A stretch of DNA of 64,000 bases, taken from contig CAZVMN010000010.1 in the NCBI GenBank assembly GCA_964629015.1, positions 62,001 through 126,000 of the forward strand, read 5' to 3'. The notes below the pieces were generated by a model, which worked only from the letters and a program-made list of their open reading frames with translations, had not been told where the DNA came from and ran no database searches. Of the stretch, positions 33,581-42,276 are shown one piece after another; within the stretch, counting starts at the first letter, position 1, and the number at the start of each line of letters is the position of its first letter. This DNA is from Oceanococcus sp964629015 (GTDB taxonomy: Bacteria > Pseudomonadota > Gammaproteobacteria > Nevskiales > Oceanococcaceae). A program made the translations under genes and the position numbers.

Positions 33581-34130
33581 TGGCGACGCCGGAAATCCAG
33601 GGGTGAACGAACATCACCACGCCGGTGACAACGATGCCAATTACCACCGTTGCAACAACCCGACCAACGCCCGTCGGTTCCGGTTTGATCCGCGCACCGT
33701 CACGGCGATTGATGAAAATGGTCTCGGCCACGGCCCAAGCCATGAGTCCCCCGAACAGAATCACTGAACGCGTTTCACCGTTGGAGAGCAAATGCGCGAG
33801 TGCCCAGGTTTTGACCGCAACCATCTGCGGGTGGCGGATCACGCGGCGAATGTCGCTGGGAAACTTCGAGGCCACGAACAGAATCAGAGCGATGGGCATC
33901 AGGCTCATGGTGGCGTGACGTAGCCCGGCTGGCGGGATATACAGCTGCCCACCGGGGAACTGCTTCCAGCCCATCACGATCAACACCAGCGAGGCGACAA
34001 TGACCAGCGAGAACAGTCCTCGGTAGGGGCCGGCACCCAGACGGTTCATCAAGTTCTGGCGTAAGCCGGGCACGACCGCCACCGACAGGTGCACCAGCGA
34101 CCAAAGCAGCAGGCCAAGAATTAATAGCAT
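33567..34130 (-). CDS. NnrU family membrane protein
   Basis: A 187-residue integral membrane protein with about five or six TM helices. The YIPPAGLRHATMSLMPIAL and RRVIRHPQMVAVKTWALAHLLSNG segments identify the NnrU family. NnrU is linked to nitrite/nitric-oxide metabolism in Rhodobacter, but the family is broader and the homologues often stand alone; its biochemical role is unclear. ATG 34130 has a strong GAGGAGA site. A perfect TGTGA-N6-TCACA site lies 64 bases upstream, shared with the divergent barrel gene. Confidence 0.85.
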   Translation of the reverse strand: MLLILGLLLWSLVHLSVAVVPGLRQNLMNRLGAGPYRGLFSLVIVASLVLIVMGWKQFPGGQLYIPPAGLRHATMSLMPIALILFVASKFPSDIRRVIRHPQMVAVKTWALAHLLSNGETRSVILFGGLMAWAVAETIFINRRDGARIKPEPTGVGRVVATVVIGIVVTGVVMFVHPWISGVAIMSR

Positions 34131-34193
34131 GTGAATCTCCTCATCGTGTCGCCGAAGTCTGCGATGCGGCGCGTTTCGAATCAATGGCGGCTG

Positions 34194-34209
34194 TGTGAAG
34201 GACGTCACA
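34194..34209. promoter_or_regulatory. Perfect CRP/Vfr-type site
   Basis: TGTGA-AGGACG-TCACA matches both CRP half-sites exactly with the canonical 6-base spacer. It lies in the 212-base divergent region between nnrU and the barrel-FecR pair, 64 bases from the nnrU ATG and 134 bases from the barrel ATG. Flanking A/T richness of the full E. coli consensus is missing. Confidence 0.65.
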
Positions 34210-34342
34210 GCGCCGCTCTGGCTTTGCCCGTGTGCTCTTGCCATTGCTCACAGGGGGGCGCAAAGTTGTGCGCTGAACGGCGAATGGGGTCATCGGCGCG
34301 GGGCGGGTGGCCGATATTTGCCGAGATGCTGGGGATCAAGAA

Positions 34343-35806
34343 ATGATGCGAGGAATCCACGCGACGATCGCCGTCTGCGCGGTCGCGCTGTACGCGGGGG
34401 GCGTACAAGCTGCGGATGTATTCACTGTAGACGCCGAGATCACAGAGCTCGATGGGCCGGGTTACAACGTCCTTTTCGGTACATCGAATGCCGAAGAGTT
34501 GTTTGAGACGTTGGAGCAGGACAATCTGGCTCGTTTGGTTGCGCAGCAGTCGGGTGGCCGTTTCAATGGTGATGAAATCATTGCGGCCGATCTCAATTTC
34601 CGCGGCGTTCCCATGACCATCGACTTCACCGAGGTTGGTGCGCCAGAGTTGTTGTTCGCGATTCCAGGAATTGAGTTTAGTCGGGTGTTCGACGAGCAGG
34701 ATACGCGCGAAGGCAACATTGACGATCTCATTGAGTTTTTGAAGACCAATGAAGACGGCATCGCCTCACAGTTGAGCGCTGAGCTTGCGCGGTCTTCGCC
34801 CAGTGATCCGGTCGCGGGGAATCCCGGCAGTATGCAATCACGCATGGTCGATACCGATTTCAAGCAAGCCTTCACGCAGAAGGTTTCGCAGATCTGGGGC
34901 TGCGGCATGAGTGCCAGCGCGACCGAGAAAGTCATGCTGGCCAAAGCCGGCTTTGGTTGTGTCACGGATGTCGCGGATTTGAATTTCCGCATGCCAGCCA
35001 TCGAAGTCGCACAGCTCGGCGGGCCGGCCAGCGATGCGGCCAATATGGGCTTGTACGACGACTACTTCTCACGCATCAATCGCGTGCGCGGCGAAAACAA
35101 GCTGACACTGGGTTTGGACTATGCGCAAGTTAGCGCCAAAGCCGGAGGCAGTGGCATCGAGCACGAATCCAGCGTGCTGAGTCTGCCGCTGTCTTACACC
35201 GTGGTGTTCAACAACGACCCGCGTAAACGCTTTATTGTGCGGATGCCGATTTCCCTGATCGATACCGAAGGGGCATCGACCTACCAGGTCTCGCTGGGTC
35301 TGGCCTACAACCACCCGGTCACCAATGCCTGGAGTCTGACCCCGAGCGTCGGATATTCCGCCGCGGGGTCCGAAGATTTGGCTTCGGCCTCGGCTTTGGC
35401 GTCGTTCTCGCTAGCCAGCAGCTACACGGTGAATTTGGGCAGCTGGGCGCTGAATATCGGCAATATGATTGGCAACTACTCGACCCAGAAGATCACGCTG
35501 GGTGACTACGAGTCAGACCCGGGAATCTCCAACACCGTGTTCACCAACGGGTTGTTGATTTCCGGCCCCAGTTCATTGCTGGCCAATGATCTGGTAGTGG
35601 AGTACTTCGTCACCGACACCCGCTACACCGGCGATGATTTGTTCACCGACAACTCGCAGGAAGTCGGGGTCAACTTCGGCAAGTTGAACACCACGGGTGA
35701 GGTTGTCACCAGCTTCATCAAGGGCAGTGTGAGCTACACCATGGCCAGTGGTGACAACGGCAACGAAGCCGACATGCTGCGCTTGTCGTTGATCTTCAAA
35801 TTTTAA
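34343..35806 (+). CDS. Putative outer-membrane beta-barrel protein
   Basis: A 487-residue exported protein of no family I recognise. A signal peptide (ATIAVCAVALYAGGVQA) is followed by an N-terminal region of about 210 residues with one Cys pair (WGCGMSA, GFGCVTD), then about 250 residues of alternating amphipathic strands (KLTLGLDYAQVSAK, YQVSLGLAYNHPV, SWALNIGNMIGNY) and a terminal SLIFKF. A C-terminal Phe after alternating hydrophobics is the BAM recognition signal of outer-membrane barrels. Tandem ATGs (34343, 34346) precede the signal peptide. The FecR-domain gene follows 11 bases later, so the two form an operon. Confidence 0.7.
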   Translation: MMRGIHATIAVCAVALYAGGVQAADVFTVDAEITELDGPGYNVLFGTSNAEELFETLEQDNLARLVAQQSGGRFNGDEIIAADLNFRGVPMTIDFTEVGAPELLFAIPGIEFSRVFDEQDTREGNIDDLIEFLKTNEDGIASQLSAELARSSPSDPVAGNPGSMQSRMVDTDFKQAFTQKVSQIWGCGMSASATEKVMLAKAGFGCVTDVADLNFRMPAIEVAQLGGPASDAANMGLYDDYFSRINRVRGENKLTLGLDYAQVSAKAGGSGIEHESSVLSLPLSYTVVFNNDPRKRFIVRMPISLIDTEGASTYQVSLGLAYNHPVTNAWSLTPSVGYSAAGSEDLASASALASFSLASSYTVNLGSWALNIGNMIGNYSTQKITLGDYESDPGISNTVFTNGLLISGPSSLLANDLVVEYFVTDTRYTGDDLFTDNSQEVGVNFGKLNTTGEVVTSFIKGSVSYTMASGDNGNEADMLRLSLIFKF

Positions 35807-35817
35807 GGGGGCAGATC

Positions 35818-36522
35818 ATGAAAAATATTGTTTTTGCATGCTTGGTGGCCCTGGTCAGCCTGCCAGCGGTGGCCCAGGACATGGCAGGGCGCGCGGTGTT
35901 GGTGGTGGGGCAGGCCTTTGCAACCGACGTCAACGGTGCGCAACGCATATTGCGTCGCGGTGATGTGGTGTTTTCCGGGGAAACCATCAGCACCCAGCGG
36001 CATAGCTACGTCAATGTGCAGTACACCGACGAAGGGCGCACCCTGATCGGGCCGGATTCGCAACTCAAAATCGAAGCGTACGAGTACCGTCCGCCTGCCG
36101 GTGGACCGCGCAATCGCAGCGGCGCGGGTGTCGCGCAAGCCGATGCTGGACGCTCGGTGTTTTCGTTGATCAAAGGCGGTTTTCGTGCGGTGACCGGCCT
36201 GATCGGAAAGACACGCCGTGAGAACTATGCGGTACGCACCTCGGTGGCCACGATTGGTATTCGCGGCACGGATGCGGTCTACGTCGACTGTTCTGACGGT
36301 CGCTGTGGCGATTTGGGGCCGGGCAGCTCGGATGATCTTTCCAGCGTGATCATTGGGGTTTACGATGGCGGTGTGACCGCAACGAACCTCAACAATGGCC
36401 AGACGCTGGACATCGACCCAGGCCAGTTTGTGCAAACCAACGGCACGTCGTTCTTCACCCTGTCCGGCATGCCGGGCATTCTGGTGACGATGCCGATGGA
36501 AAATCCACAAACGTGTAACTGA
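35818..36522 (+). CDS. Secreted FecR-domain protein
   Basis: A 234-residue exported protein: signal peptide MKNIVFACLVALVSLPAVAQ, then a FecR-type beta domain (residues about 25-200) with GDVVFSGETISTQ and the hallmark VRTSVATIGIRGTDA. It lacks the N-terminal cytoplasmic anti-sigma segment and TM helix of true FecR, and no sigma factor gene is near, so it is not a conventional iron-type anti-sigma regulator. A Cys pair (DCSDGRCG) is inserted. It forms an operon with the barrel protein and is followed by an intrinsic terminator. Confidence 0.8.
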   Translation: MKNIVFACLVALVSLPAVAQDMAGRAVLVVGQAFATDVNGAQRILRRGDVVFSGETISTQRHSYVNVQYTDEGRTLIGPDSQLKIEAYEYRPPAGGPRNRSGAGVAQADAGRSVFSLIKGGFRAVTGLIGKTRRENYAVRTSVATIGIRGTDAVYVDCSDGRCGDLGPGSSDDLSSVIIGVYDGGVTATNLNNGQTLDIDPGQFVQTNGTSFFTLSGMPGILVTMPMENPQTCN

Positions 36523-36544
36523 TCGTTCGACGAATCTGAACAGG

Positions 36545-36569
36545 AGCCGGCACTGCCGGCTCTTTTTTT
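36545..36569 (+). terminator. Rho-independent terminator after the FecR-domain gene
   Basis: AGCCGGCA-c-TGCCGGCT hairpin followed by CTTTTTTTG, 23 bases after the stop. This is the clearest intrinsic terminator in the window. Confidence 0.9.
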
Positions 36570-36578
36570 GCGTCTGGA

Positions 36579-37736
36579 TTACGCCGGCAAGGCGAAGGGG
36601 CGACCGAAAAAGTAGCCTTGCACGTGCTCCACACTCAATGCGCTGAGTGCATGGATCTGCTCTTCGGTTTCCGCCCCCTCCGCAATGAAGCTGAGTCCGA
36701 GATCGCGCGCCAGTCGCGCCATGCCGGCAATGATTTTTCGGCTGCCGTCGTCGCTCAGCATGTCTTCCAGGAACATTTTGTCGATCTTCAGTGCATCAAC
36801 CGGAAGCCGGTTCAGATAAGCCAGAGAACTGTAGCCCGTGCCGAAATCATCAAGCGCGATTCGACATCCCAGGGATTGCAATTGACTGAGCACGCCCACC
36901 ACCTGCTCACGGTTTTCCAGGATTTGCGACTCGGTCACTTCCATCTGCAATTGCTGGGCTTTGATTCGATGACGCGCCATGGCTTGCTCAACCACGGTGG
37001 GCAATTGCGGGTCCGGGAACTGGCGCGCCGCGAGATTGATGCTCACATAGAAATTGTCGCTGAGGACGCTGTCGTAGCAGCTTGGCAGGCGCGTGCGAGC
37101 GAGGCTCGCCTCGTCAATGATCCAGTAGCCGATTTTTTCGATGATCTGCGATTCTTCTGCCACGGAGATAAACAGATCCGGCGCAACCAGTTGTCCGTCT
37201 GCGCGGCGCCAGCGCAGCAAAGCTTCGAAGCCAGTCGTGACACGATCCGACAAACGCACGATGGGTTGGTAGTGCAGCACGAACTCACGATTGTCCAGTG
37301 CGTCACTCAGAGCATGCTCGGTGCGCATGCGTTGCATGGCCTGCTGCTCATCCTCCAGGTATTCCAGATCTTGGGTGCTGGAGGTGTCGAGGAAGGTCTG
37401 GCCTAGGGATTGGCGATACCGCTTCAGCGTGAGTTGCAACAGATGCCGGATCAGCGGATCTGAGCGCGCCATGCGCTCCTTGAGGTGGTCGCGTGTGATG
37501 ACGGTAAGAACGGTGTCCTCCATGGCCATGGCGGACGCCATACGCGGATCGTGGCTGATGAGCGCCATCTCACCCACGCACTCGCCGGGGCCAAGTTCGG
37601 AGAGCAGTTGATATTCTCCGCCAGCATCGCGCAACACAGCGATGCTGCCGCGATCAATCAGGTAGGCAAATTGCCCAGCCTCGCCTTCGCGGAACAACAA
37701 TTCGTTCGCTGCCAGACTGATCTTCGATGTTGTCAC
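36579..37736 (-). CDS. cNMP-binding domain-EAL c-di-GMP phosphodiesterase
   Basis: A 385-residue soluble protein. Residues 5-110 are a CRP-type cyclic-nucleotide-binding domain with phosphate cassette GEMALISHDPRMAS (Glu and Arg present). Residues about 140-385 are an EAL domain: EALLRWR, NLAARQF, EVTESQ, DDFGTGYSS and KIDKMF are all intact, so c-di-GMP hydrolysis is expected. There is no GGDEF domain. This makes it a candidate for direct cAMP control of c-di-GMP turnover. It is convergent with the barrel-FecR operon. Confidence 0.9.
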   Translation of the reverse strand: MTTSKISLAANELLFREGEAGQFAYLIDRGSIAVLRDAGGEYQLLSELGPGECVGEMALISHDPRMASAMAMEDTVLTVITRDHLKERMARSDPLIRHLLQLTLKRYRQSLGQTFLDTSSTQDLEYLEDEQQAMQRMRTEHALSDALDNREFVLHYQPIVRLSDRVTTGFEALLRWRRADGQLVAPDLFISVAEESQIIEKIGYWIIDEASLARTRLPSCYDSVLSDNFYVSINLAARQFPDPQLPTVVEQAMARHRIKAQQLQMEVTESQILENREQVVGVLSQLQSLGCRIALDDFGTGYSSLAYLNRLPVDALKIDKMFLEDMLSDDGSRKIIAGMARLARDLGLSFIAEGAETEEQIHALSALSVEHVQGYFFGRPFALPA

Positions 37737-37777
37737 ACGCGACCTCCTGTTGAGGGCGATGCCTTCACATAGTGAGG

Positions 37778-38011
37778 CTAATCGGCTTGGCGCAGGCGTT
37801 CGTTGTGAGCGTCGTTGGCGTCAAGTGCGGCGTCAATCTTATCGGCTATCGCATCCCCGGAGTAGCCAATCGCTTCGGTGTTGCGAATGTTATGTGTTTC
37901 TTCGCGGCCTTCGCTGTGCATGGGAGCGTCGTCAGCGTTGCCGCCGCATGCGCCCAGGAGCATGCCAGCACTCAGTGCCGCAATGCTGAGGCGAGAAATT
38001 GCGCCTGTCAT
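37778..38011 (-). CDS. Small lipoprotein of unknown function
   Basis: A 77-residue predicted lipoprotein: signal peptide LSIAALSAGMLLGAC with lipobox LGAC, followed by a short charged, probably disordered tail rich in Asp, Glu, Asn and His. The frame extends to 38044, but ATG 38011 with GGAAG upstream suits the signal peptide. It is divergent from the chemotaxis operon across 100 bases. No family is recognised. Confidence 0.65.
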   Translation of the reverse strand: MTGAISRLSIAALSAGMLLGACGGNADDAPMHSEGREETHNIRNTEAIGYSGDAIADKIDAALDANDAHNERLRQAD

Positions 38012-38111
38012 GGTGTGTCTTCCGTGTGATTCCAGAGACTCCATTAAACGTCACCCTGGCGCACGCCGCCAGCCATGCATTTTGCGGCCCGGATCCTGCA
38101 CGGGTTGCCGC

Positions 38112-38600
38112 ATGAATGAACTGCTCTTCCCCTCCGCTGAAACAGATACCGTGCCGAAGCCTATACCGAGCACCGGTTTTGTTTGCTTCATGCTCGCCGA
38201 TCAGTGTTACGGCATGGCCGTGAGCCGTGTGCGCGAAGTGCTGCGACCGTGTGAAGTGGCCTGGGTGCCGGGGGCGCCAGGCGCTTGCCTGGGTGTGATC
38301 AATCTGCGCGGGCACATCGTTTCGGTTGTCGATTTGCGGCAGATCCTGGGTCTTCAGGCCCATTCTGGTGGCGCGGCCACACGGTTGCTGGTTATCGACT
38401 ACGGCGATTCGATGCTGGCGCTGAAAGTCGATTGTGTCTTGGAACTGCTCAATATCGCAGACGAGGACATCGAGCCTGCACCCCGAATGAATCAGACCCC
38501 GGTCCCCGTAGACGGCGTTGTTACACGGCCTCAAGGGCCCTTGTTCTTGCTCAAGCCGGCCGAACTGGTGCGCCGGTTGGAGGATAAATCTTATGTTTGA
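38112..38600 (+). CDS. CheW-domain protein (first gene of the che operon)
   Basis: A 162-residue protein consisting of a CheW beta-barrel fold: VCFMLADQCYGMAVSRVREVLR, then VPGAPGACLGVINLRGHIVSVVDLR and LLVIDYGDSMLALKVD. It would couple receptors to CheA or act as a decoy coupler. It differs markedly from the second CheW in this operon (41749). It starts at ATG 38112; longer frames upstream are not used. It overlaps the DUF2802 gene by eight bases. The 5' leader holds a small CTGGCG/CGCCAG hairpin (38056-38072). Confidence 0.87.
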   Translation: MNELLFPSAETDTVPKPIPSTGFVCFMLADQCYGMAVSRVREVLRPCEVAWVPGAPGACLGVINLRGHIVSVVDLRQILGLQAHSGGAATRLLVIDYGDSMLALKVDCVLELLNIADEDIEPAPRMNQTPVPVDGVVTRPQGPLFLLKPAELVRRLEDKSYV

Positions 38601-39048
38601 CCTCGATATGTTGCTGGACTTTGATCGCTACACGGCCGTGGTTTTCGCCGTGGTCAGTGTGCTCGCGGCGGTGCTTGTGGTGCTGCTGCGACGTCAGCGC
38701 AGCCTCGACAGCGGCGACGCCAAAGTGCGTGAGCGCATGCAACAGCATCAACAGGCGGAGCTGGCCTTTGCTGGCGCCACCGAGGCCGCGATGAATGATC
38801 TCAAATCCAGTGTTGAGGGCCTGGCGACGTGCTTGGCCAATCTGGAATTGCGCATGCGCACCGTCGATCAACGGCAACGAAAATTTGACGACATGGCGGT
38901 GCAGTTCAGCCGGCGTCGAGGTTTTGACGAGGCGGTGCAGCTGGTGCGTGACGGAATTCCGGCGACCGATGTGGCGCGTCGCTGCGGTGTGCCTTTGGCA
39001 GAAGCCGAGTTGCTGCAGCGTATCCATCAACAAGTCACCGCCCACTGA
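38593..39048 (+). CDS. DUF2802 protein
   Basis: A 151-residue protein with one N-terminal TM helix (AVVFAVVSVLAAVLVVLL), a coiled-coil-like stretch (about 45-110) and a C-terminal helical domain (FDEAVQLVRDGIPATDVARRCGVPLAEAELL) that looks like an HTH. DUF2802 genes commonly follow cheW in polar-flagellar chemotaxis loci of gammaproteobacteria; the function is unknown. The start ATG 38593 lies inside the cheW stop region. Confidence 0.8.
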   Translation: MFDLDMLLDFDRYTAVVFAVVSVLAAVLVVLLRRQRSLDSGDAKVRERMQQHQQAELAFAGATEAAMNDLKSSVEGLATCLANLELRMRTVDQRQRKFDDMAVQFSRRRGFDEAVQLVRDGIPATDVARRCGVPLAEAELLQRIHQQVTAH

Positions 39049-39056
39049 GTGTTCTT

Positions 39057-39353
39057 ATGAGTCAGTCAACTGTTCAACTGCACGCTGCGCTTGATATTGC
39101 GCATGCCAGCAAACTCAAAACGACCTTGGATGCGGCGCTCGAGGGTGGCAAAGAAGTGACCCTGGATGCCGGTGGTGTGAGCCGCGTGGATGCGGCCGGT
39201 TTACAGCTGTTGCTCGCCTTCGTTCGCCAATGTGCTGCGGATGGCATCGCGGTGAGCTGGTCGCAAGCGACCGAAACCTTGCGTGATGGCGCTGCTGGTC
39301 TAGGACTTGCACAAGCCCTGCAACTTCAATTTCCGAATCAAGAGGCTCAATGA
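39057..39353 (+). CDS. STAS-domain protein
   Basis: A 98-residue single STAS domain with an alternating beta-alpha pattern and the conserved loop DAGGVSRVDAAGLQLLLAF. The usual phosphorylated Ser/Thr of anti-anti-sigma factors (DxSG/S) is replaced by Asp-Ala (VDAAG), so phospho-switching is doubtful. STAS genes at the head of F7-type che operons are known, with unclear roles. Its stop overlaps the cheY ATG. Confidence 0.85.
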   Translation: MSQSTVQLHAALDIAHASKLKTTLDAALEGGKEVTLDAGGVSRVDAAGLQLLLAFVRQCAADGIAVSWSQATETLRDGAAGLGLAQALQLQFPNQEAQ

Positions 39354-39715
39354 TGGCCAGTATCCTCGCCGTTGATGACTCCCCATCCATGCGTCAAATG
39401 GTGGCGTTCACCCTCAAGTCTGCGGGGTTTGATGTCACTGAGGCCGAAGACGGCGTGGACGCCTTGAGTAAGGCACGCAGTGGATCGTTCAACCTGGTTC
39501 TGGCAGACGTCAACATGCCCAACATGGATGGCATCAGCCTGGTCCGTGAGTTGCGCCAGTTGCCCAATTATCGCTTTACCCCGTTGCTGATTCTGACCAC
39601 CGAGTCGGGTCAGGACAAAAAGATGGAAGGCAAAGCGGCCGGCGCAACCGGTTGGCTGGTCAAGCCGTTCGATCCCGAACAGCTGATCGCCACGGTTAAC
39701 CGTGTTCTGAGCTGA
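39350..39715 (+). CDS. cheY: Chemotaxis response regulator CheY
   Basis: A 121-residue stand-alone receiver: acidic pair in AVDDSPSMR, phospho-acceptor Asp in LVLADVNMPNMDG, Thr in ILTTES and Lys in LVKPFDPEQL. It carries the CheA phosphate to the motor or another target. ATG 39350 (or 39353, adjacent) overlaps the STAS stop. cheA follows after 20 bases. No cheZ is present in this operon. Confidence 0.92.
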   Translation: MMASILAVDDSPSMRQMVAFTLKSAGFDVTEAEDGVDALSKARSGSFNLVLADVNMPNMDGISLVRELRQLPNYRFTPLLILTTESGQDKKMEGKAAGATGWLVKPFDPEQLIATVNRVLS

Positions 39716-39735
39716 TCGTCCGGGAGTCGGCAATC

Positions 39736-41727
39736 ATGAGCATCGACATGAAGCAATTCCATCAGGCTTTCTTCGAGGAAAGTTTCGAAGGATTGCAGGC
39801 CATGGAAGCGGCTCTGCTGGAACTGGACCCGGATGCGGCCGACGCGGAAACGGTCAATACGATTTTTCGTGCAGCACACTCCATCAAAGGCGGAGCCGGA
39901 ACTTTCGGCTTTAGTGATATTTCGACGTTTACCCACGACCTGGAAACCCTATTGGACCAGGTTCGCGCTGGGCAACGTGCGCCGGAGCAGGCACTCACAG
40001 ACCTCGTTCTGCGCAGTGTCGACGTGCTGCGAGAGATGCTCGAGTGCGCGCGTGATGGACGTGATGATGAGGTCGCCAGTGCGGCGGGCGTGCGCGCGGA
40101 AATCCAGGCCATGCTTAGCAATGAGGCGACGCCGGTGGCCGCTTCCGAGACGCCGAGCGAAGATCGGGCAGAGCAAGTCTGGAAGATAGTGTTCGCACCG
40201 CATCGCGACATCATGCTTACCGGCAATGATCCGCTGCGTATCCTGCGTGAGCTAGCGCGTCTGGGCGAGACCACCATGGAGGTCGACGACAGCGGTTTGC
40301 CCAGCTATCCGGATGTCGATCCGGAACAGTGCTATCTGCGCTGGACCATCAGCTTGCGCGGCAATGTCTGCGAAAACGACATTCAAGAGGTTTTTGCCTG
40401 GGTTGAGGATGAGTGTGATCTGACCATTGAAACGCAGAGCGTTGCTGTAGCCGCTGCTGTCGAAAGTGATGTGGACGCGCCGGTTGCGGATACTCCTGCC
40501 GCAGCGCCGGCCAAAGCAGCGCCGGCATCGCGCCCTGGGCCAGCCAACAAAGATGGCGGTTCAATTCGCGTCGCCACCGAGAAGATCGATCAGTTGATCA
40601 ATCTGGTCGGTGAGTTGGTCATTACCCAGTCGATGTTGGAGCAGACAGCACGCACGTTGGACCCCGTCTCCAATGAACTGCTTCTGAGCGGCCTGTCCGA
40701 ACTGGAGCGCAATACCCGGCACCTGCAGGAAGCGGTGATGTCCACGCGCATGCTGCCGGTAGATTTCGTGTTCAGCCGTTTCCCGCGTGTGGTTCGAGAT
40801 ACGGCCACCCGTTTGGGTAAGCAGGTTGTTCTGGAAACATCCGGAGAAGGGGCCGAGCTGGACAAAGGGGTCATCGAGAAAATCGTTGATCCGCTCAATC
40901 ACATCGTGCGCAACGCCATTGATCACGGCATTGAAATGCCTGACGAGCGTCAAGCAGCGGGTAAGCCGGCACAAGCCAGTATCCGCTTGAGTGCCTGGCA
41001 TCAGGGCGGCCATATCGCCATTCAGGTCAGCGACGATGGCAAAGGTCTGAATCGCGACAAAATTCTGTCCAAGGCGCGTGATGCAGGCATGTCACTGCCG
41101 GACAACATGCCGGACAGCGACGTCTGGCAGCTGATCTTCGCACCGGGCCTGTCCACCGCGGCTGAGGTGACGGATATCTCGGGCCGTGGTGTCGGCATGG
41201 ACGTGGTGCGTCGGAATATCCAGTCACTGGGTGGCACGGTCGATATCGAATCCCATACCGGTGTTGGCACCAAAGTCACCATTCGTTTACCGCTGACCCT
41301 GGCCATTCTGGATGGCATGTCAGTGCGCGTGGGTGAAGAAATCTACATCTTGCCGCTCAACAGCGTGGTCGAGTCCCTGCAGCCGCAACAGGCTGACGTG
41401 AAGAGCATGGCCGGCAACGCGCGGCTGATGCACGTACGCGGCGAATTTTTGCCGCTGCTGTCATTGCGTGAGTTGTTCGGCGTTGTCGGGCGAGACCTGC
41501 CCTTGGAGCAGGGCATCGTCGTCATTGCCGAGGCTGATGGTCGCCAGGTTGCACTCATCGTGGATGAGCTGGTCGGTCAGCAACAGGTCGTGATCAAGAG
41601 CCTTGAACGCAACTATCGCCGGGTTAGCGGCATCTCCGGCGCCACCATTCTGGGTGACGGTCGCGTCGCCCTGATTCTCGATGTGGGCGAAGTCATCCGC
41701 AGCCGGCAAATGGCCGCAGCTGCGTAA
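39736..41727 (+). CDS. cheA: Chemotaxis histidine kinase CheA
   Basis: A 663-residue kinase with the full CheA layout: Hpt/P1 with phospho-His48 (RAAHSIKGGAGTF), a P2-like region at about 150-230, an Ala/Pro linker, the P3 dimerisation helices (KIDQLINLVGELVITQS), the P4 ATPase (NHIVRNAIDHGIE, DDGKGLNRD, GRGVGMDVV) and the P5 CheW-like domain. It controls CheY and CheB phosphorylation in the receptor array encoded by this operon. Confidence 0.95.
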   Translation: MSIDMKQFHQAFFEESFEGLQAMEAALLELDPDAADAETVNTIFRAAHSIKGGAGTFGFSDISTFTHDLETLLDQVRAGQRAPEQALTDLVLRSVDVLREMLECARDGRDDEVASAAGVRAEIQAMLSNEATPVAASETPSEDRAEQVWKIVFAPHRDIMLTGNDPLRILRELARLGETTMEVDDSGLPSYPDVDPEQCYLRWTISLRGNVCENDIQEVFAWVEDECDLTIETQSVAVAAAVESDVDAPVADTPAAAPAKAAPASRPGPANKDGGSIRVATEKIDQLINLVGELVITQSMLEQTARTLDPVSNELLLSGLSELERNTRHLQEAVMSTRMLPVDFVFSRFPRVVRDTATRLGKQVVLETSGEGAELDKGVIEKIVDPLNHIVRNAIDHGIEMPDERQAAGKPAQASIRLSAWHQGGHIAIQVSDDGKGLNRDKILSKARDAGMSLPDNMPDSDVWQLIFAPGLSTAAEVTDISGRGVGMDVVRRNIQSLGGTVDIESHTGVGTKVTIRLPLTLAILDGMSVRVGEEIYILPLNSVVESLQPQQADVKSMAGNARLMHVRGEFLPLLSLRELFGVVGRDLPLEQGIVVIAEADGRQVALIVDELVGQQQVVIKSLERNYRRVSGISGATILGDGRVALILDVGEVIRSRQMAAAA

Positions 41728-41748
41728 CCCAATCAAAAAGGCATTGCC

Positions 41749-42261
41749 ATGAACGATACCCAAGACCAAACCCCGAGTGTCACGGATGACAAGCTCGCCC
41801 AAGGCGAAGGTTTACGCCGCGAGTTTCTCAGTTTCCGCCTCGGCGGCGAGGAATATGGCGTCGACATTCTCAAAGTGCAGGAAATTCGCAGCTACGACAG
41901 TGTCACTCGTTTGCCCGAAGCGCCGGCTTACATCAAAGGCGTGATCAACCTGCGCGGCACCATCGTGCCGGTGGTGGACCTGCGTTTGAAACTGAAGCTG
42001 GATCAGGCCGACTACGACAAACACACGGTCATGATCATTCTCAACGTGGCGGACAAAGTGATCGGAATGATCGTGGATGGGGTGTCTGATGTGCTCACCC
42101 TGGCTGAATCACAAATTCGCCCGCCCCCTGAGTTCAGCGGCGTGCTGGATACCCGCTACATCACCGGTCTCGGCGCCATCGATGACCGCATGCTGATTTT
42201 GGTTGATATCGAATGCCTGATGAGCGCTTCCGATATGACCGTTTTAGAAAATGCCGCCTAG
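41749..42261 (+). CDS. cheW: Chemotaxis coupling protein CheW
   Basis: A 170-residue canonical CheW: FLSFRLGGEEYGVDILKVQEIR, LPEAPAYIKGVINLRGTIVPVVDLR and VIGMIVDGVSDVL. It couples the PAS-containing receptor to CheA. It lies 21 bases after cheA and 15 before the receptor gene, the order seen in Che2/F7-type clusters. Confidence 0.94.
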   Translation: MNDTQDQTPSVTDDKLAQGEGLRREFLSFRLGGEEYGVDILKVQEIRSYDSVTRLPEAPAYIKGVINLRGTIVPVVDLRLKLKLDQADYDKHTVMIILNVADKVIGMIVDGVSDVLTLAESQIRPPPEFSGVLDTRYITGLGAIDDRMLILVDIECLMSASDMTVLENAA

Positions 42262-42276
42262 GCAGGAGTCCCCCCA

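Noticed and set aside
35818..36522. FecR-type anti-sigma regulator of iron uptake
   Set aside because: The protein is wholly exported with a cleavable signal peptide, has no cytoplasmic domain, and there is no sigma factor or TonB receptor gene nearby.
38044..38070. A possible flagellar sigma-28 promoter (TAAA and GCCG elements) before the che operon
   Set aside because: Spacing is one base off and only half of the -10 matches; too weak to claim.
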